From assembly GCF_000514815.1 (NCBI RefSeq), contig NZ_AZWQ01000022.1, positions 87,678 to 151,677 of the forward strand: a DNA stretch of 64,000 nucleotides, given 5' to 3'. The translations under genes and the position numbers were made by a program. The notes under the pieces are model-generated. The model searched no databases, was not told the origin of the DNA, and saw only the letters and a list, made by a program, of their open reading frames with translations. Below, one piece after another: positions 36,112 through 44,148 of this stretch; positions within the stretch are counted from its first letter, which is position 1, and each line of letters starts with the position of its first letter. Source of the DNA: Salinispora fenicalii (GTDB lineage: Bacteria; Actinomycetota; Actinomycetes; Mycobacteriales; Micromonosporaceae).

Positions 36112-37329
36112 ATGATGCCCGTCATGGTCACGAGTTCTGTTCCGTTGGGCCGGCCCTTCTGGACCTTCTGGAGCGCCTCGACCCTCGCCAACGTCGGTGA
36201 CGGCATCCGACTGGCAGCTTTCCCCCTGCTCGCCGCGTCGCTGACCGCCAATCCGGTCGCGGTGGCCGCGGTAGCCGCGGCCCAGTCCCTGCCGTGGCTG
36301 GTGACCGGCCTCCTCGCTGGGTCGCTGGCCGACCGCCGCGGCGCCCGCGCGCTGCTCGCCCAGGCTGATATCGCCCGGGTGGTCGTCCTGGGCGTCCTGG
36401 TGGTTGCCGTGGCGATGGGCTGGGTGTCGCTGCCGCTGGTCCTGCTGGCCAGCTTCCTGCTCGGGGTCGGGGAGACGGTACGCGACACGGCCGCGCAGAC
36501 AGCACTTCCCGGCCTGGTACCCGAGCGGCTACTCGAGCGCGCCAACGGAAGACTGGTCGCCGGCGAGATCGTCGGCAACGAGTTCGTCGGCCCGCCGGTC
36601 GGCGCCGCGCTCTTCGTAGCCGGCGCCGCCCTGCCCTTCGCGGCGAACGGGGCATCTCTCGCCCTGGCCGTCATGCTCCTGCTGACACTGCCGATCAGCA
36701 TCGCCGCCCGGCCACCGCAGGACGCGCCGAAGCAGGCCAGCCCGGGTGTGATGGCAGGTCTACGCTGGCTAGCAGGCCAGCGGGTGCTGCGCACACTCGC
36801 GTTGGTCACCGCCGCGGTCGCCGCCGCCGACAGCGCCTGGTTCGCGATCCTGGTGCTCTACGCGGAGGGCCCCCTCAGCATCGGCGCGACCGGTTTCGGA
36901 ATCCTGCTCGCCGCTGGCGCCCTCGGCGGCCTGCTCGGCTCGTCCGTCGTTGACCGGCTCGTCGCGGGTCGCCGGCACCGCATGACTCTCACCTGCTCAC
37001 TGGCGATCACCGCCGGCATCCCGGCGATACTCGCCGTGACCACCCAGTTGTGGGCGGCGATCCTCGTCATCGTGGTCACGAGCGGATCGTTCGCGGTGCT
37101 CAACGTCACGGTCGTGTCGCTACGTCAACGGCTGGTGCCACGAGAGCTACTCGGCCGTACGATTGCGGCCGGCCGCACCCTCAGCTTCAGCGCCGCCGCC
37201 GGCGGCGCGCTGCTCGGCGGTGTCCTCACGGCAACAGTCGGAATCGAAGCACCCTTCATCTTCAGCGGCCTGGTCGCGGTCCTGGCGACCGCCACGTGGT
37301 GGGTCGTGTCCCGGCCCGCCCCTAGCTGA
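36112..37329 (+). CDS. MFS transporter (EntS/macrolide-efflux-like, 12 TM)
   Basis: A 405-residue membrane transporter with about 12 hydrophobic segments. The N-terminal FWTFWSASTLANVGDGIRLA and the loop motif GSLADRRGARALL are typical of the MFS_3 group, which includes siderophore and macrolide exporters. The ATG at 36112 is preceded by GGTG five bases away; ATG 36124 is a possible alternative. No siderophore or antibiotic genes adjoin, so the cargo is unknown. Confidence 0.86.
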   Translation: MMPVMVTSSVPLGRPFWTFWSASTLANVGDGIRLAAFPLLAASLTANPVAVAAVAAAQSLPWLVTGLLAGSLADRRGARALLAQADIARVVVLGVLVVAVAMGWVSLPLVLLASFLLGVGETVRDTAAQTALPGLVPERLLERANGRLVAGEIVGNEFVGPPVGAALFVAGAALPFAANGASLALAVMLLLTLPISIAARPPQDAPKQASPGVMAGLRWLAGQRVLRTLALVTAAVAAADSAWFAILVLYAEGPLSIGATGFGILLAAGALGGLLGSSVVDRLVAGRRHRMTLTCSLAITAGIPAILAVTTQLWAAILVIVVTSGSFAVLNVTVVSLRQRLVPRELLGRTIAAGRTLSFSAAAGGALLGGVLTATVGIEAPFIFSGLVAVLATATWWVVSRPAPS

Positions 37330-37426
37330 GCAGGGATACTGAGGGCGTGCAGCACAGCGGGCAAGCAACAGAGGCGAAGCCGGCCGGGCTCTTCGTACAC
37401 ATGTCTCATCCACAGCCTGTGGACGC

Positions 37427-38038
37427 ATGAGTTACCAGCTCAGCGCGATCATCGCGGACGCCGGGTTGCTACACGGAGCAACCCGCGGGCTGGATCACGC
37501 GGTCCTCGGCGACCTACGCCAGGACTTCGCCCTCCTGCCGGTGACCTCGCAACTGGTCGAGGAGCTGGCCGGGGCGCCGCCCGACTACGCCGTCGAGGAG
37601 CACACCCCGGAGCGCCCGTTCACGCTGGTGTTTTCCACCGCGCTGACCGAGACCCTGGTCGACTGGTCGCGGCAGGGGCCGGTGGCGTACGTCGAGGCGG
37701 AGTTCACCGGCGGCGGTGGCTACCAGGCAGCGGCGGTGTGGCTCGGCGGCCTGCGGTCCTGGGGGCCGCGCTTCGACTCGGTGTTCGATGGGCCGCGTGG
37801 GCAGTGGCCGATCAACGCCGCCCTGGTCGAGGTGGGGGTGGAGCCGGGCTCATGGGTTGACCTCTTCGCCGAGCTCGGGCTGCACGTGGAGCGGAACACC
37901 GCCGGCTGGCTGGCGCACGGGCGTCGGGGGTTGGGGATCGACTATTGGGACGAGTTGGTCGAGGAGTGGGAACGGCGAGAAACCACAGGCAGCCAGCGCC
38001 TCGGGCCAGGTGGGTTTCGGTTCAGCGGACCTCGATGA
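37427..38038 (+). CDS. Conserved hypothetical protein
   Basis: I do not recognise this 203-residue protein. It has no signal peptide or membrane segment and looks like one globular alpha/beta domain. Recognisable stretches are a Tyr/Gly-rich GGGGYQAAAVWLGG followed by PINAALVEVGVEP and a Trp-rich C-terminal third (DYWDELVEEWERRE). High Gly/Trp content and the overall pattern resemble small actinobacterial immunity- or SUKH-like proteins, but I would not assign it. Its last 17 bases overlap the convergent YccF-domain gene. Confidence 0.7.
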   Translation: MSYQLSAIIADAGLLHGATRGLDHAVLGDLRQDFALLPVTSQLVEELAGAPPDYAVEEHTPERPFTLVFSTALTETLVDWSRQGPVAYVEAEFTGGGGYQAAAVWLGGLRSWGPRFDSVFDGPRGQWPINAALVEVGVEPGSWVDLFAELGLHVERNTAGWLAHGRRGLGIDYWDELVEEWERRETTGSQRLGPGGFRFSGPR

Positions 38039-38402
38039 CTTCCTGGCCGAGTGGCCAGAATGCCGCCGGTACGAGCTTGAAGTTGGCGATGCCGAACGGA
38101 ATGCCGATGATCGTGACGCAGAGGGACACCCCGGCGATCAGGTGCGACAACGCCAGCCACCAGCCGGCCAACAGTACCCAGAGCACGTTCGCCAGCCCGG
38201 AGGCGACGCCGGCCCCCGGCTTGGTGACCAGGGTCCGGCCGAAGGGCCACAGCGAGTACGAGGCCAGCCGCAGCGAGGCGACCCCGAACGGGATGGTGAT
38301 GACGAGGACGAAGCAGATCACCGCGGCGACGAAGTAGCCAAAGGCCAGCACGATTCCGCCGCCGAAGATAAGCCACAGCACGTTCAGGACGAATCGAATC
38401 AT
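38022..38402 (-). CDS. YccF domain-containing membrane protein
   Basis: A 126-residue integral membrane protein with two copies of the YccF motif, each a hydrophobic pair around ITIPFGVASLRLASYSLWPF and ITIIGIPFGIANFKLVPAAF. The repeated (I/T)PFGxA turn is the family hallmark. The start is taken at MIRFVLNVLWLIFGGG (ATG 38402), where family similarity begins. Function is unknown. It overlaps the preceding convergent gene by 17 bases, and its start is 97 bases from the divergent O-methyltransferase gene. Confidence 0.85.
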   Translation of the reverse strand: MIRFVLNVLWLIFGGGIVLAFGYFVAAVICFVLVITIPFGVASLRLASYSLWPFGRTLVTKPGAGVASGLANVLWVLLAGWWLALSHLIAGVSLCVTIIGIPFGIANFKLVPAAFWPLGQEVIEVR

Positions 38403-38499
38403 GCTCCTAGCGTGACGCACCTCCGCCACCTCGCCGATCTCGCGCGCCGCCGCCGGTGCCGGCCCACGTCCATGAACCACTTTGTGCTCTTATCTACTA

Positions 38500-39516
38500 A
38501 TGATCACTCCCACCCCGCTGATGCAGCTCGTAGCCGGAGTCTGGGGCTTCAAGACCCTCGCCGTTGGTGTCGAGTTCGGACTGTTCACCCGCCTGGCCGG
38601 CGGACGGACCATCACCGTGACTGAAGCCGCCGCCGAGTTCGGGATGGACGAACGTCCGACCGACCTGTTGCTGGCCGCAAGCGCGTCCCTGGGGCTACTG
38701 GAGAAGGCTGACGCCGGCTACCGCAACTCCGAGCTGGCCGAACAGTTCCTGGTCGAGGGGCGGCCGTACTACTTCGGCGCCCAGATCCGCTACTCCGACC
38801 TGCGCACCTACCTGCCCTGGCACCGGATCGGCGAGGCGCTGCGTAGTAACCGCCCGCTGACCTGGGACCCGCAACAGCAGCAGTCCATGTTCGACACCAC
38901 AGACCCGGAAATGGTGGCGGAGTTCTGGGACGCCATGTTCTCCACCTCCCGCTTCACCGCGCGCGCCTTGACTGAGGCGTACGACTTCGGCGCGCACCGC
39001 CGGCTGCTCGACGTCGGCGGTGGTGCCGGGGCCTTCCCGATCGAGCTCTGCCAGCGACTGCCGCAACTCCAGGCGACGATCCTGGATCTGCCGCACGTCT
39101 GCACCCGGGCCGAGGAGCGGATCGCCGAAGCGGGCCTGACCGGTCGAATCGGCGTGGTCGCCGGCGACTTCCGCGCCGACCCGGCGCTGCCGGACGGACA
39201 CGACGTAGTCCTGCTCAGCATGATCCTGCACGACTGGGACGAAGCGACCAACCGGGCACTACTGGCCCGGTGCCACGCCGCGCTGCCCTCCGGTGGCGCG
39301 ATCGTCATCTCCGAACTACTCCTCAACGACGAGCGCACCGGCCCGCCGGCGGCCGCCCTGATGGGGATGAACATGCTCGTCGAAACCGAGGGCGGCAAGA
39401 ACTACTCCGGGGCCGAGTACATCAGCTGGCTCGGCGACGCCGGTTTCGTTGACGCCCGGGTCGTGGCCTTCGACGCGCCCGGCGCGAACGGCGCGGTAGT
39501 GGCCCGCCGGCCCTGA
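38500..39516 (+). CDS. O-methyltransferase with N-terminal dimerisation domain
   Basis: A 338-residue SAM-dependent methyltransferase of the plant-caffeate/hydroxyindole O-methyltransferase type common in polyketide and phenazine pathways. Residues about 12-95 form the winged dimerisation domain (EFGLFTRLAGGRTITVTEAA). The catalytic domain has motif I LLDVGGGAGAFPIELCQRLP, the acidic LDLPHV, GDFRADPALPDGHDVVLLSM, and the catalytic-base region ILHDWDEATN. The ATG at 38500 has no ribosome-binding site; TATCTACT just before it could be a -10 element of a nearly leaderless transcript. A TTG 18 bases upstream is less likely. No biosynthetic cluster surrounds it. Confidence 0.85.
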   Translation: MITPTPLMQLVAGVWGFKTLAVGVEFGLFTRLAGGRTITVTEAAAEFGMDERPTDLLLAASASLGLLEKADAGYRNSELAEQFLVEGRPYYFGAQIRYSDLRTYLPWHRIGEALRSNRPLTWDPQQQQSMFDTTDPEMVAEFWDAMFSTSRFTARALTEAYDFGAHRRLLDVGGGAGAFPIELCQRLPQLQATILDLPHVCTRAEERIAEAGLTGRIGVVAGDFRADPALPDGHDVVLLSMILHDWDEATNRALLARCHAALPSGGAIVISELLLNDERTGPPAAALMGMNMLVETEGGKNYSGAEYISWLGDAGFVDARVVAFDAPGANGAVVARRP

Positions 39517-39552
39517 CATCACAACCGAGCCCAACGATCTCGAGATAGCGGA

Positions 39553-39587
39553 ACGCCCGGTGCGATCCTCACGGATCGACCGGGCGT
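39553..39587. terminator. Bidirectional hairpin between O-methyltransferase and tRNA-Ser(CGA)
   Basis: ACGCCCGGT (39553-39561) and CGATCC (39563-39568) pair with GGATCG (39573-39578) and ACCGGGCGT (39579-39587), a 15-bp stem with one bulged G and a 4-base loop. It can serve both the rightward methyltransferase gene and the leftward tRNA. Confidence 0.8.
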
Positions 39588-39603
39588 CCTCGCTGTTCAG
39601 GAG

Positions 39604-39690
39604 CGGTGGCGGCGGGATTTGAACCCGCGGAGGGCGTAAACCCTCACACGCTTTCGAGGCGTGCTCCTTAGGCCACTCGGACACGCCACC
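39604..39690 (-). tRNA. tRNA-Ser (anticodon CGA)
   Basis: On the minus strand GGTGGCG at the 5' end pairs with CGCCACC before discriminator G. The anticodon loop is CTCGAAA in stem CACGC/GCGTG, and a long variable arm (TGAGGGTTTACGCCCTC) marks class II. The T-arm reads CGGGTTCAAATCCCG. It reads UCG codons, common in this genome. It bounds the variable region that starts at the other tRNA-Ser. Confidence 0.96.
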
Positions 39691-39767
39691 GCCGAGTAGG
39701 CTACAGGACCGCCCGACCGAAAGCCCAACCGGTACGGCGCCGGGCGTGGGCTGGCAGAATCCCTGCC

Positions 39768-40475
39768 ATGAGTACGCACATCGGCGCGAAGCCGGGAGAG
39801 ATCGCCGAGCGGGTCCTGATGCCGGGTGACCCGCTCCGGGCCAAGTGGATCGCGGAGACCTACCTTGAGGGCGCGCAGTGCTACTCGACCGTCCGCGGGA
39901 TGTTCGGCTTCACCGGCCGCTGGAACGGGGTTGACGTATCGGTCCAGGGTTCCGGCATGGGGATGCCGTCCGCCTCGATCTACGCCCATGAGCTGATCAA
40001 CGAGTACGGCGTCCGGTCGCTGATCCGGGTCGGCTCCTGCGGCGCCCTGACCGAGGACCTTCAGCTCCGCGACGTGGTGGCCGCGATCGGTTCCTCCACC
40101 GATTCGAACATAAACCGCGTGCGTTTCGACGGGCTGATCGACTACGCGCCGGTGGCCGACTTCGGGCTGCTGCGTACCTCGGTGGAGGTGGCCGAACGGC
40201 GGGGCGTCACCATGCGGGTCGGGCCGGTTCTGGCGGCGGACGCCTTCTACACCGACCGGCCGGACCTCTACGACTCGCTCGCCGAGTACGGCGTGCTGGC
40301 GGTCGAGATGGAGTCGGCCGCGCTCTACACCATCGCCGCCCGGTTTCGGGCCCGCGCGCTGACCATCCTGACGGTCAGCGATCACATCCGCACCGGGGAG
40401 AAGACCACCTCGCAGGAGCGGGAGCAGACGTTCAGCCAGATGGTGGAGATCGCCCTGGACACCATCGTCGCCTGA
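39768..40475 (+). CDS. deoD: Purine-nucleoside phosphorylase, DeoD type
   Basis: Phosphorolytic cleavage of purine (deoxy)nucleosides for salvage; cytoplasmic, hexameric in the family. The 235-residue protein has all DeoD landmarks: N-terminal [36 protein letters not shown], the phosphate loop RVGSCGAL, and the purine/ribose site [12 protein letters not shown] with catalytic SDH in [11 protein letters not shown]. It is closer to the enterobacterial hexameric form than to the trimeric PunA type. It is a single gene between tRNA-Ser and tadA, converging on tadA. Confidence 0.95.
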   Translation: MSTHIGAKPGEIAERVLMPGDPLRAKWIAETYLEGAQCYSTVRGMFGFTGRWNGVDVSVQGSGMGMPSASIYAHELINEYGVRSLIRVGSCGALTEDLQLRDVVAAIGSSTDSNINRVRFDGLIDYAPVADFGLLRTSVEVAERRGVTMRVGPVLAADAFYTDRPDLYDSLAEYGVLAVEMESAALYTIAARFRARALTILTVSDHIRTGEKTTSQEREQTFSQMVEIALDTIVA

Positions 40476-40518
40476 TCAACACGCTCGGCCGGGTCCCGGG
40501 ACGAGCCGACCGGCGGTC

Positions 40519-41067
40519 CTACCGGAAGAAGGCGCGTAGGACCGCCGCCGTCTCTGTTTCCAAGACGCCGCCGTAGACCTCGGGGCGGTGGTTCAGTCGG
40601 CGGTCGCGCAGCACGTCCCAGAGCGAGCCGGCCGCGCCGGTCTTCGGCTCCCACGCCCCGAACACCACCGTGGAAACCCGGGCCAGCACCAGCGCCCCGG
40701 CGCACATCGTGCACGGCTCCAGCGTTACCACCAGGGTGCACCCGTCGAGCCGCCAACGGCCGAGCCGGCCGGCGGCCCGGCGGAGCGCCAGCACCTCGGC
40801 GTGGGCGGTCGGATCCCCGGTCAGCTCCCGCTCGTTGCGGCCGATGGCCAGCTCGGCCCCGTCCGGACCGAGGAGCACCGCACCGACCGGGATGTCGTCA
40901 GCGGCGGGGACCGGAGTGTCGGCAGCGGCAGCGGCAGTGGCCTCCGCCCCGGCTACCGCGACTTCCAACGCCCGCCGCATCCACTGTTCGTGGCGCTGCC
41001 GGCGGTCGGCGCCCCCCACGCCGGTTCGGCCCTCGCCCTCGCCGACGCCGACAGCCTCACACCTCAC
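40519..41067 (-). CDS. tadA: tRNA-specific adenosine deaminase
   Basis: Deaminates A34 to inosine in tRNA-Arg(ACG). The 182-residue protein has the zinc site HAE at residues 89-91 (Glu91 as proton shuttle) and PCTMC at 118-122. An Ala-rich stretch (about 40-57) between helix 1 and the first strand is longer than usual. The start chosen is the GTG at 41067, with GAGGA five bases ahead and inside the end of the upstream gene (11-base overlap); it leaves an N-terminal 20-residue Gly/Glu tail. Upstream lies the partner gene normally found with actinobacterial tadA. Confidence 0.92.
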   Translation of the reverse strand: MRCEAVGVGEGEGRTGVGGADRRQRHEQWMRRALEVAVAGAEATAAAAADTPVPAADDIPVGAVLLGPDGAELAIGRNERELTGDPTAHAEVLALRRAAGRLGRWRLDGCTLVVTLEPCTMCAGALVLARVSTVVFGAWEPKTGAAGSLWDVLRDRRLNHRPEVYGGVLETETAAVLRAFFR

Positions 41068-41581
41068 GCAGTTCCTCGACCTCGTCGGCGCAGCCCAACA
41101 CCGTGCACGTCTCGGTGGTGACATCCGCCGGGAGCATCCCCTCGTGACCGCAGAGCGCGATCAGTCTTGGACCGGATACCCCGAGGTCAGCGAGGAGGTC
41201 AGCGTCCCCGACCGGGTCCGCCTCCGGATCCGCGGCGGGTTGCTCGCTCTCCAGGTCACCGCCGACGGCACGGCGTTCCTCGGTCCCGTCCAGCCCGGAC
41301 ACCGACGTCTTGAGGTCCCCGACCAGCAGCGCGCCCAGCTGGGTCTCCTCGGCGTACGCCGAATCCGAGCCGAAAACCCGCAGGTCCTCACCCGCATCGA
41401 GACGAAGGATCACCAGGTACTCGTCCTCGGCCTCGACGAAGAGCAGCGACAGGTCGGCACCGGGGTCGACGTCGCGCAACCGGTCGGCGACGCCGTCCAC
41501 ATCAACGGCGCCACGGAGGTTCACCTCGGCGGCGGTCCAGCCACTCTCGTCCCGCACCACGGCCGCAGCAAAGTACGACAC
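41057..41581 (-). CDS. tRNA adenosine deaminase-associated protein
   Basis: A 174-residue actinobacterial protein encoded just ahead of tadA and named for that position; its biochemistry is not established. It is acidic, with a two-fold internal pattern: SYFAAAVVRDESGWTAAEVN, then strands and helices through VILRLDAGEDLRVFGSDS. The C-terminal half includes ADPEADPVGD, then DLLADLGVSG and a Cys-containing tail ETCTVLGCADEVEELREV. The GTG at 41581 follows GGGGG and opens directly into the conserved N-terminus. Its stop lies inside the tadA start region, so the pair is translationally coupled. Confidence 0.85.
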   Translation of the reverse strand: MSYFAAAVVRDESGWTAAEVNLRGAVDVDGVADRLRDVDPGADLSLLFVEAEDEYLVILRLDAGEDLRVFGSDSAYAEETQLGALLVGDLKTSVSGLDGTEERRAVGGDLESEQPAADPEADPVGDADLLADLGVSGPRLIALCGHEGMLPADVTTETCTVLGCADEVEELREV

Positions 41582-41640
41582 GGTTCCCCCAAACTTCCTC
41601 GGCCTTACCCCGAAACCCTTCGACCGTCCGCGGCTTCGCG

Positions 41641-41669
41641 TCATCGGTGGCCGACCCGGCCACCGATGA
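41641..41669. promoter_or_regulatory. Perfect 12-bp inverted repeat upstream of the tadA pair
   Basis: TCATCGGTGGCC (41641-41652) and GGCCACCGATGA (41658-41669) are exact complements around a 5-base centre, 60 bases before the start of the deaminase-associated gene. It could be a leader hairpin or an operator. Just beyond, CGGCGTGACCAGCCC occurs twice (about 41680-41715). The rest of the 301-base gap 41582-41882 shows nothing else I recognise. Confidence 0.55.
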
Positions 41670-41882
41670 CCGGCCGGTTGCGGCGTGACCAGCCCAGCTA
41701 CGGCGTGACCAGCCCGCCAGCTCCACCTGCTCGCTCGCCCAGGACGCGCAGACGGTCTTACGCGTGCACGTTAGCCGGTGGGGTCGGCGGGCGAACGGCC
41801 AACGCCCCGACGGACGGCCAACAAACGCCGCCGCGCTGATCGAAGCCGCCGAGGGGAAGTCAGTAGACCGGGTGGCCGGTCC

Positions 41883-42245
41883 CTACCAGAGGGGCCAGTC
41901 TCCGCTGGCCATCCAGCGGCTCGCAACGACCACCGCCGCGATACTCCACCCACCACCGACGACGATCGCGACCCCGGTGGCGACTCCCCGGTCGCCATGG
42001 CGCACTAACAGCAGCGCCACCAGCCAGGCGAAGCCACCGGCGACCACCGTCCACCAGGCGTATCCCCGCACGCCGGTGCCGAGCAGCCCAAAGAGCAGCA
42101 ACCAGGTGGTGGCGACAACACCGCCGAGGAGCACCGCGATGCCGTCGATCGGGTGAGGTTCGCGGTAGGTGGGCCGCGCCGGCGGCCCGGCGGGAAAGAG
42201 CCCCGACGGATCTCGGGGGCGGCCCGTGTCGTACGGGTCGGTCAT
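41883..42245 (-). CDS. Small hypothetical membrane protein
   Basis: A 120-residue protein with a Pro/Gly/Arg-rich cytoplasmic head (residues 1-32). Three membrane segments follow: about 36-57 (IAVLLGGVVATTWLLLFGLL), 62-80 (WWTVVAGGFAWLVALLLV) and 88-108 (ATGVAIVVGGGWSIAAVVVA). The ATG at 42245 has GGAGGAGG six bases ahead. I cannot name a family or function. Confidence 0.75.
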   Translation of the reverse strand: MTDPYDTGRPRDPSGLFPAGPPARPTYREPHPIDGIAVLLGGVVATTWLLLFGLLGTGVRGYAWWTVVAGGFAWLVALLLVRHGDRGVATGVAIVVGGGWSIAAVVVASRWMASGDWPLW

Positions 42246-42302
42246 GATCGCCTCCTCCCCCGGCTTTTCCTTCCCACCGTACTGGTCTGTCAGGATGGCC
42301 GG

Positions 42303-43046
42303 ATGCCTGCGCCGTTGACCGGACGCCGCCCGGCGTATCCCCTGCTGCTCCTGCTCGCCGCGCTGCTCACCGCGAGCTGCGCGATGGACCGCCCCGGGGT
42401 GGACACCGGCACGGCCAGTCGCCCGGCCACCACGGATCCGGCCCCCACCTTCCCGTCAACCAGCTCGGCTCCAACGGCAACAGCGGCTCCGCCGAGCGCC
42501 TCGGCGACCCCACCACAGCCGCCGCCCGCCGAGGTCCGGCACGTCTTCCCGGTACGGGCCGGCGACGCCTCATACCGTCCGACCCACTCGGCCTACCCCG
42601 CCACGGACATCTTCGCCGACTGCGGTGTGCCGGTGGTGGCGGTGACGGACGGCTCGGTGCTGGAGGTGAGCCGGGTGGACCGCTTCGACCCGGGCGGTCC
42701 CCGCGGTCCGTTCAACGGCGGCCTGTCGGTGGCGGTGCTGGGCGATGACGGGGTGCGCTACTACGGTTCCCACCTGTCCGAGGTCGCGGCCGACGTCGAT
42801 CCAGGCGTACGCGTCGTTGCTGGGCAGCAACTCGGCACCGTCGGCCGGACCGGCAACGCGAACAGCGTGTGTCATCTGCACTTCGGCATCTCACCGCCGT
42901 GTCCGGGGAAGGACGGCTGGTGGATCCGGCGGGGGGTGGTGTGGCCGGCGCCCTACCTGGACGCGTGGCGACGCGGGGTCAGCCGGTCGCCCACCGTGGA
43001 GGTGGCGGACTGGCAACGCCGACACGGTTGCCCGAAGGAGCCGTGA
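42303..43046 (+). CDS. M23-type peptidase lipoprotein (LytM domain)
   Basis: Exported 247-residue lipoprotein with an M23 metallopeptidase fold, likely acting on peptidoglycan. The signal ends in the lipobox LTASC. A Thr/Pro/Ala-rich linker spans residues about 30-80. The catalytic domain has the first zinc motif THSAYPATDIFADCG (His and Asp) and the second HLHFG near residue 190, so the zinc ligands look complete and the enzyme may be active. Other landmarks are VVAVTDGSVLEVSR and GGLSVAVLGDDGVRYYGSHL. The start ATG at 42303 begins directly at the signal peptide. It is followed 32 bases later by the PHP gene. Confidence 0.88.
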   Translation: MPAPLTGRRPAYPLLLLLAALLTASCAMDRPGVDTGTASRPATTDPAPTFPSTSSAPTATAAPPSASATPPQPPPAEVRHVFPVRAGDASYRPTHSAYPATDIFADCGVPVVAVTDGSVLEVSRVDRFDPGGPRGPFNGGLSVAVLGDDGVRYYGSHLSEVAADVDPGVRVVAGQQLGTVGRTGNANSVCHLHFGISPPCPGKDGWWIRRGVVWPAPYLDAWRRGVSRSPTVEVADWQRRHGCPKEP

Positions 43047-43077
43047 GTGTCCTGGCCGCAGCCGCTAGGTTGCAGGA

Positions 43078-44148
43078 ATGACCGCCCGAGATCCCGTCGC
43101 TGACCTACGCCGGATAGCGTTTCTGCTGGAGCGGGCCAACGAGGCCACCTATCGGGTGCGCGCGTTCCGGTCGGCGGCGAAGGCCGTGGCCGCCCTGCCC
43201 ACCGCGGAGGTCGCCGAGCTGGCCCGGGCCGGCAAGCTCACCGACCTGTCCGGGGTGGGCGCGGTCACCGCCCGCTGCGTGGCCGAGTCGCTGGCGGGCG
43301 AGGAGCCGGTCTACCTGCGTCGGCTGGCGGCGACCGAGGGCACCGACCTGGACGCTGAGGCGACCGCGCTACGGACGGCGCTACGCGGCGACTGCCACAC
43401 CCATTCGGACTGGTCCGACGGCGGCTCCTCAATCGAGGAGATGGCGTTGGCCGCGGTCGAGCTGGGCCATGAGTATCTGGTGCTCACCGACCACTCGCCT
43501 CGGCTGAAGGTGGCGCGCGGGCTCACCGCCGACCGGCTGCGCCGCCAGTTGGAGCAGGTGGCGCAGCTGAACGAGGCGTTACCGGCGGGGTTCCGGATCC
43601 TCACCGGCATCGAGGTGGACATCCTCGCCGACGGCACGCTGGACCAGGACGAGGAGCTACTCGCCCAGCTCGACGTGGTGGTGGGCTCGGTGCACAGCAA
43701 CCTCTCGGACGAACGGGGGCGGATGACCCGTCGGATGCTCACCGCGATCGCGAACCCGCACCTGGACATCCTCGGGCACTGCACCGGCCGGATGGTCTCC
43801 AGCCGACCGGCGGGCGTGACCGGGCCGGGCGACCGGGGGCACCGGCGGCGCACCCGGGGGGAGAGCGACTTCGACGCGGACGCCGTCTTCGCGGCCTGCG
43901 CGGAGCGGGACGTCGTGGTCGAGGTCAACTCCCGGCCGGAGCGGCAGGACCCGCCGAAACGCCTGATTCGGCGGGCGCTGGAGGCCGGCTGCCAGTTCGC
44001 GATCAATACCGACGCGCACGCTCCCGGTCAGCTCGACTGGCAACGGTTCGGCTGCGAACGCGCCGCCCGCTGCGGCGTCCCCGCCGACCGGGTGGTCAAT
44101 ACCTGGCCGGCGGAGCGGCTGGTGGCGTGGGCCGCAAGCCGCTCCTGA
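43078..44148 (+). CDS. PHP-domain phosphoesterase with N-terminal helix-hairpin-helix (PolX-like, no polymerase)
   Basis: A 356-residue protein resembling the C-terminal part of bacterial PolX. Residues 1-90 carry helix-hairpin-helix elements (LTDLSGVGAVTARCVAESL). The PHP domain that follows has all metal motifs: GDCHTHSDWSDG, LTDHSPR, GIEVDIL, GSVHSN and the final NTDAHAPGQLDW. The nucleotidyltransferase palm of PolX is absent. Between GHCTGRM and SDFDADAVF, an Arg/Gly-rich insertion is longer than usual. A DNA-repair or phosphatase role is inferred. Its 3' 121 bases overlap the convergent EamA gene. Confidence 0.87.
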   Translation: MTARDPVADLRRIAFLLERANEATYRVRAFRSAAKAVAALPTAEVAELARAGKLTDLSGVGAVTARCVAESLAGEEPVYLRRLAATEGTDLDAEATALRTALRGDCHTHSDWSDGGSSIEEMALAAVELGHEYLVLTDHSPRLKVARGLTADRLRRQLEQVAQLNEALPAGFRILTGIEVDILADGTLDQDEELLAQLDVVVGSVHSNLSDERGRMTRRMLTAIANPHLDILGHCTGRMVSSRPAGVTGPGDRGHRRRTRGESDFDADAVFAACAERDVVVEVNSRPERQDPPKRLIRRALEAGCQFAINTDAHAPGQLDWQRFGCERAARCGVPADRVVNTWPAERLVAWAASRS

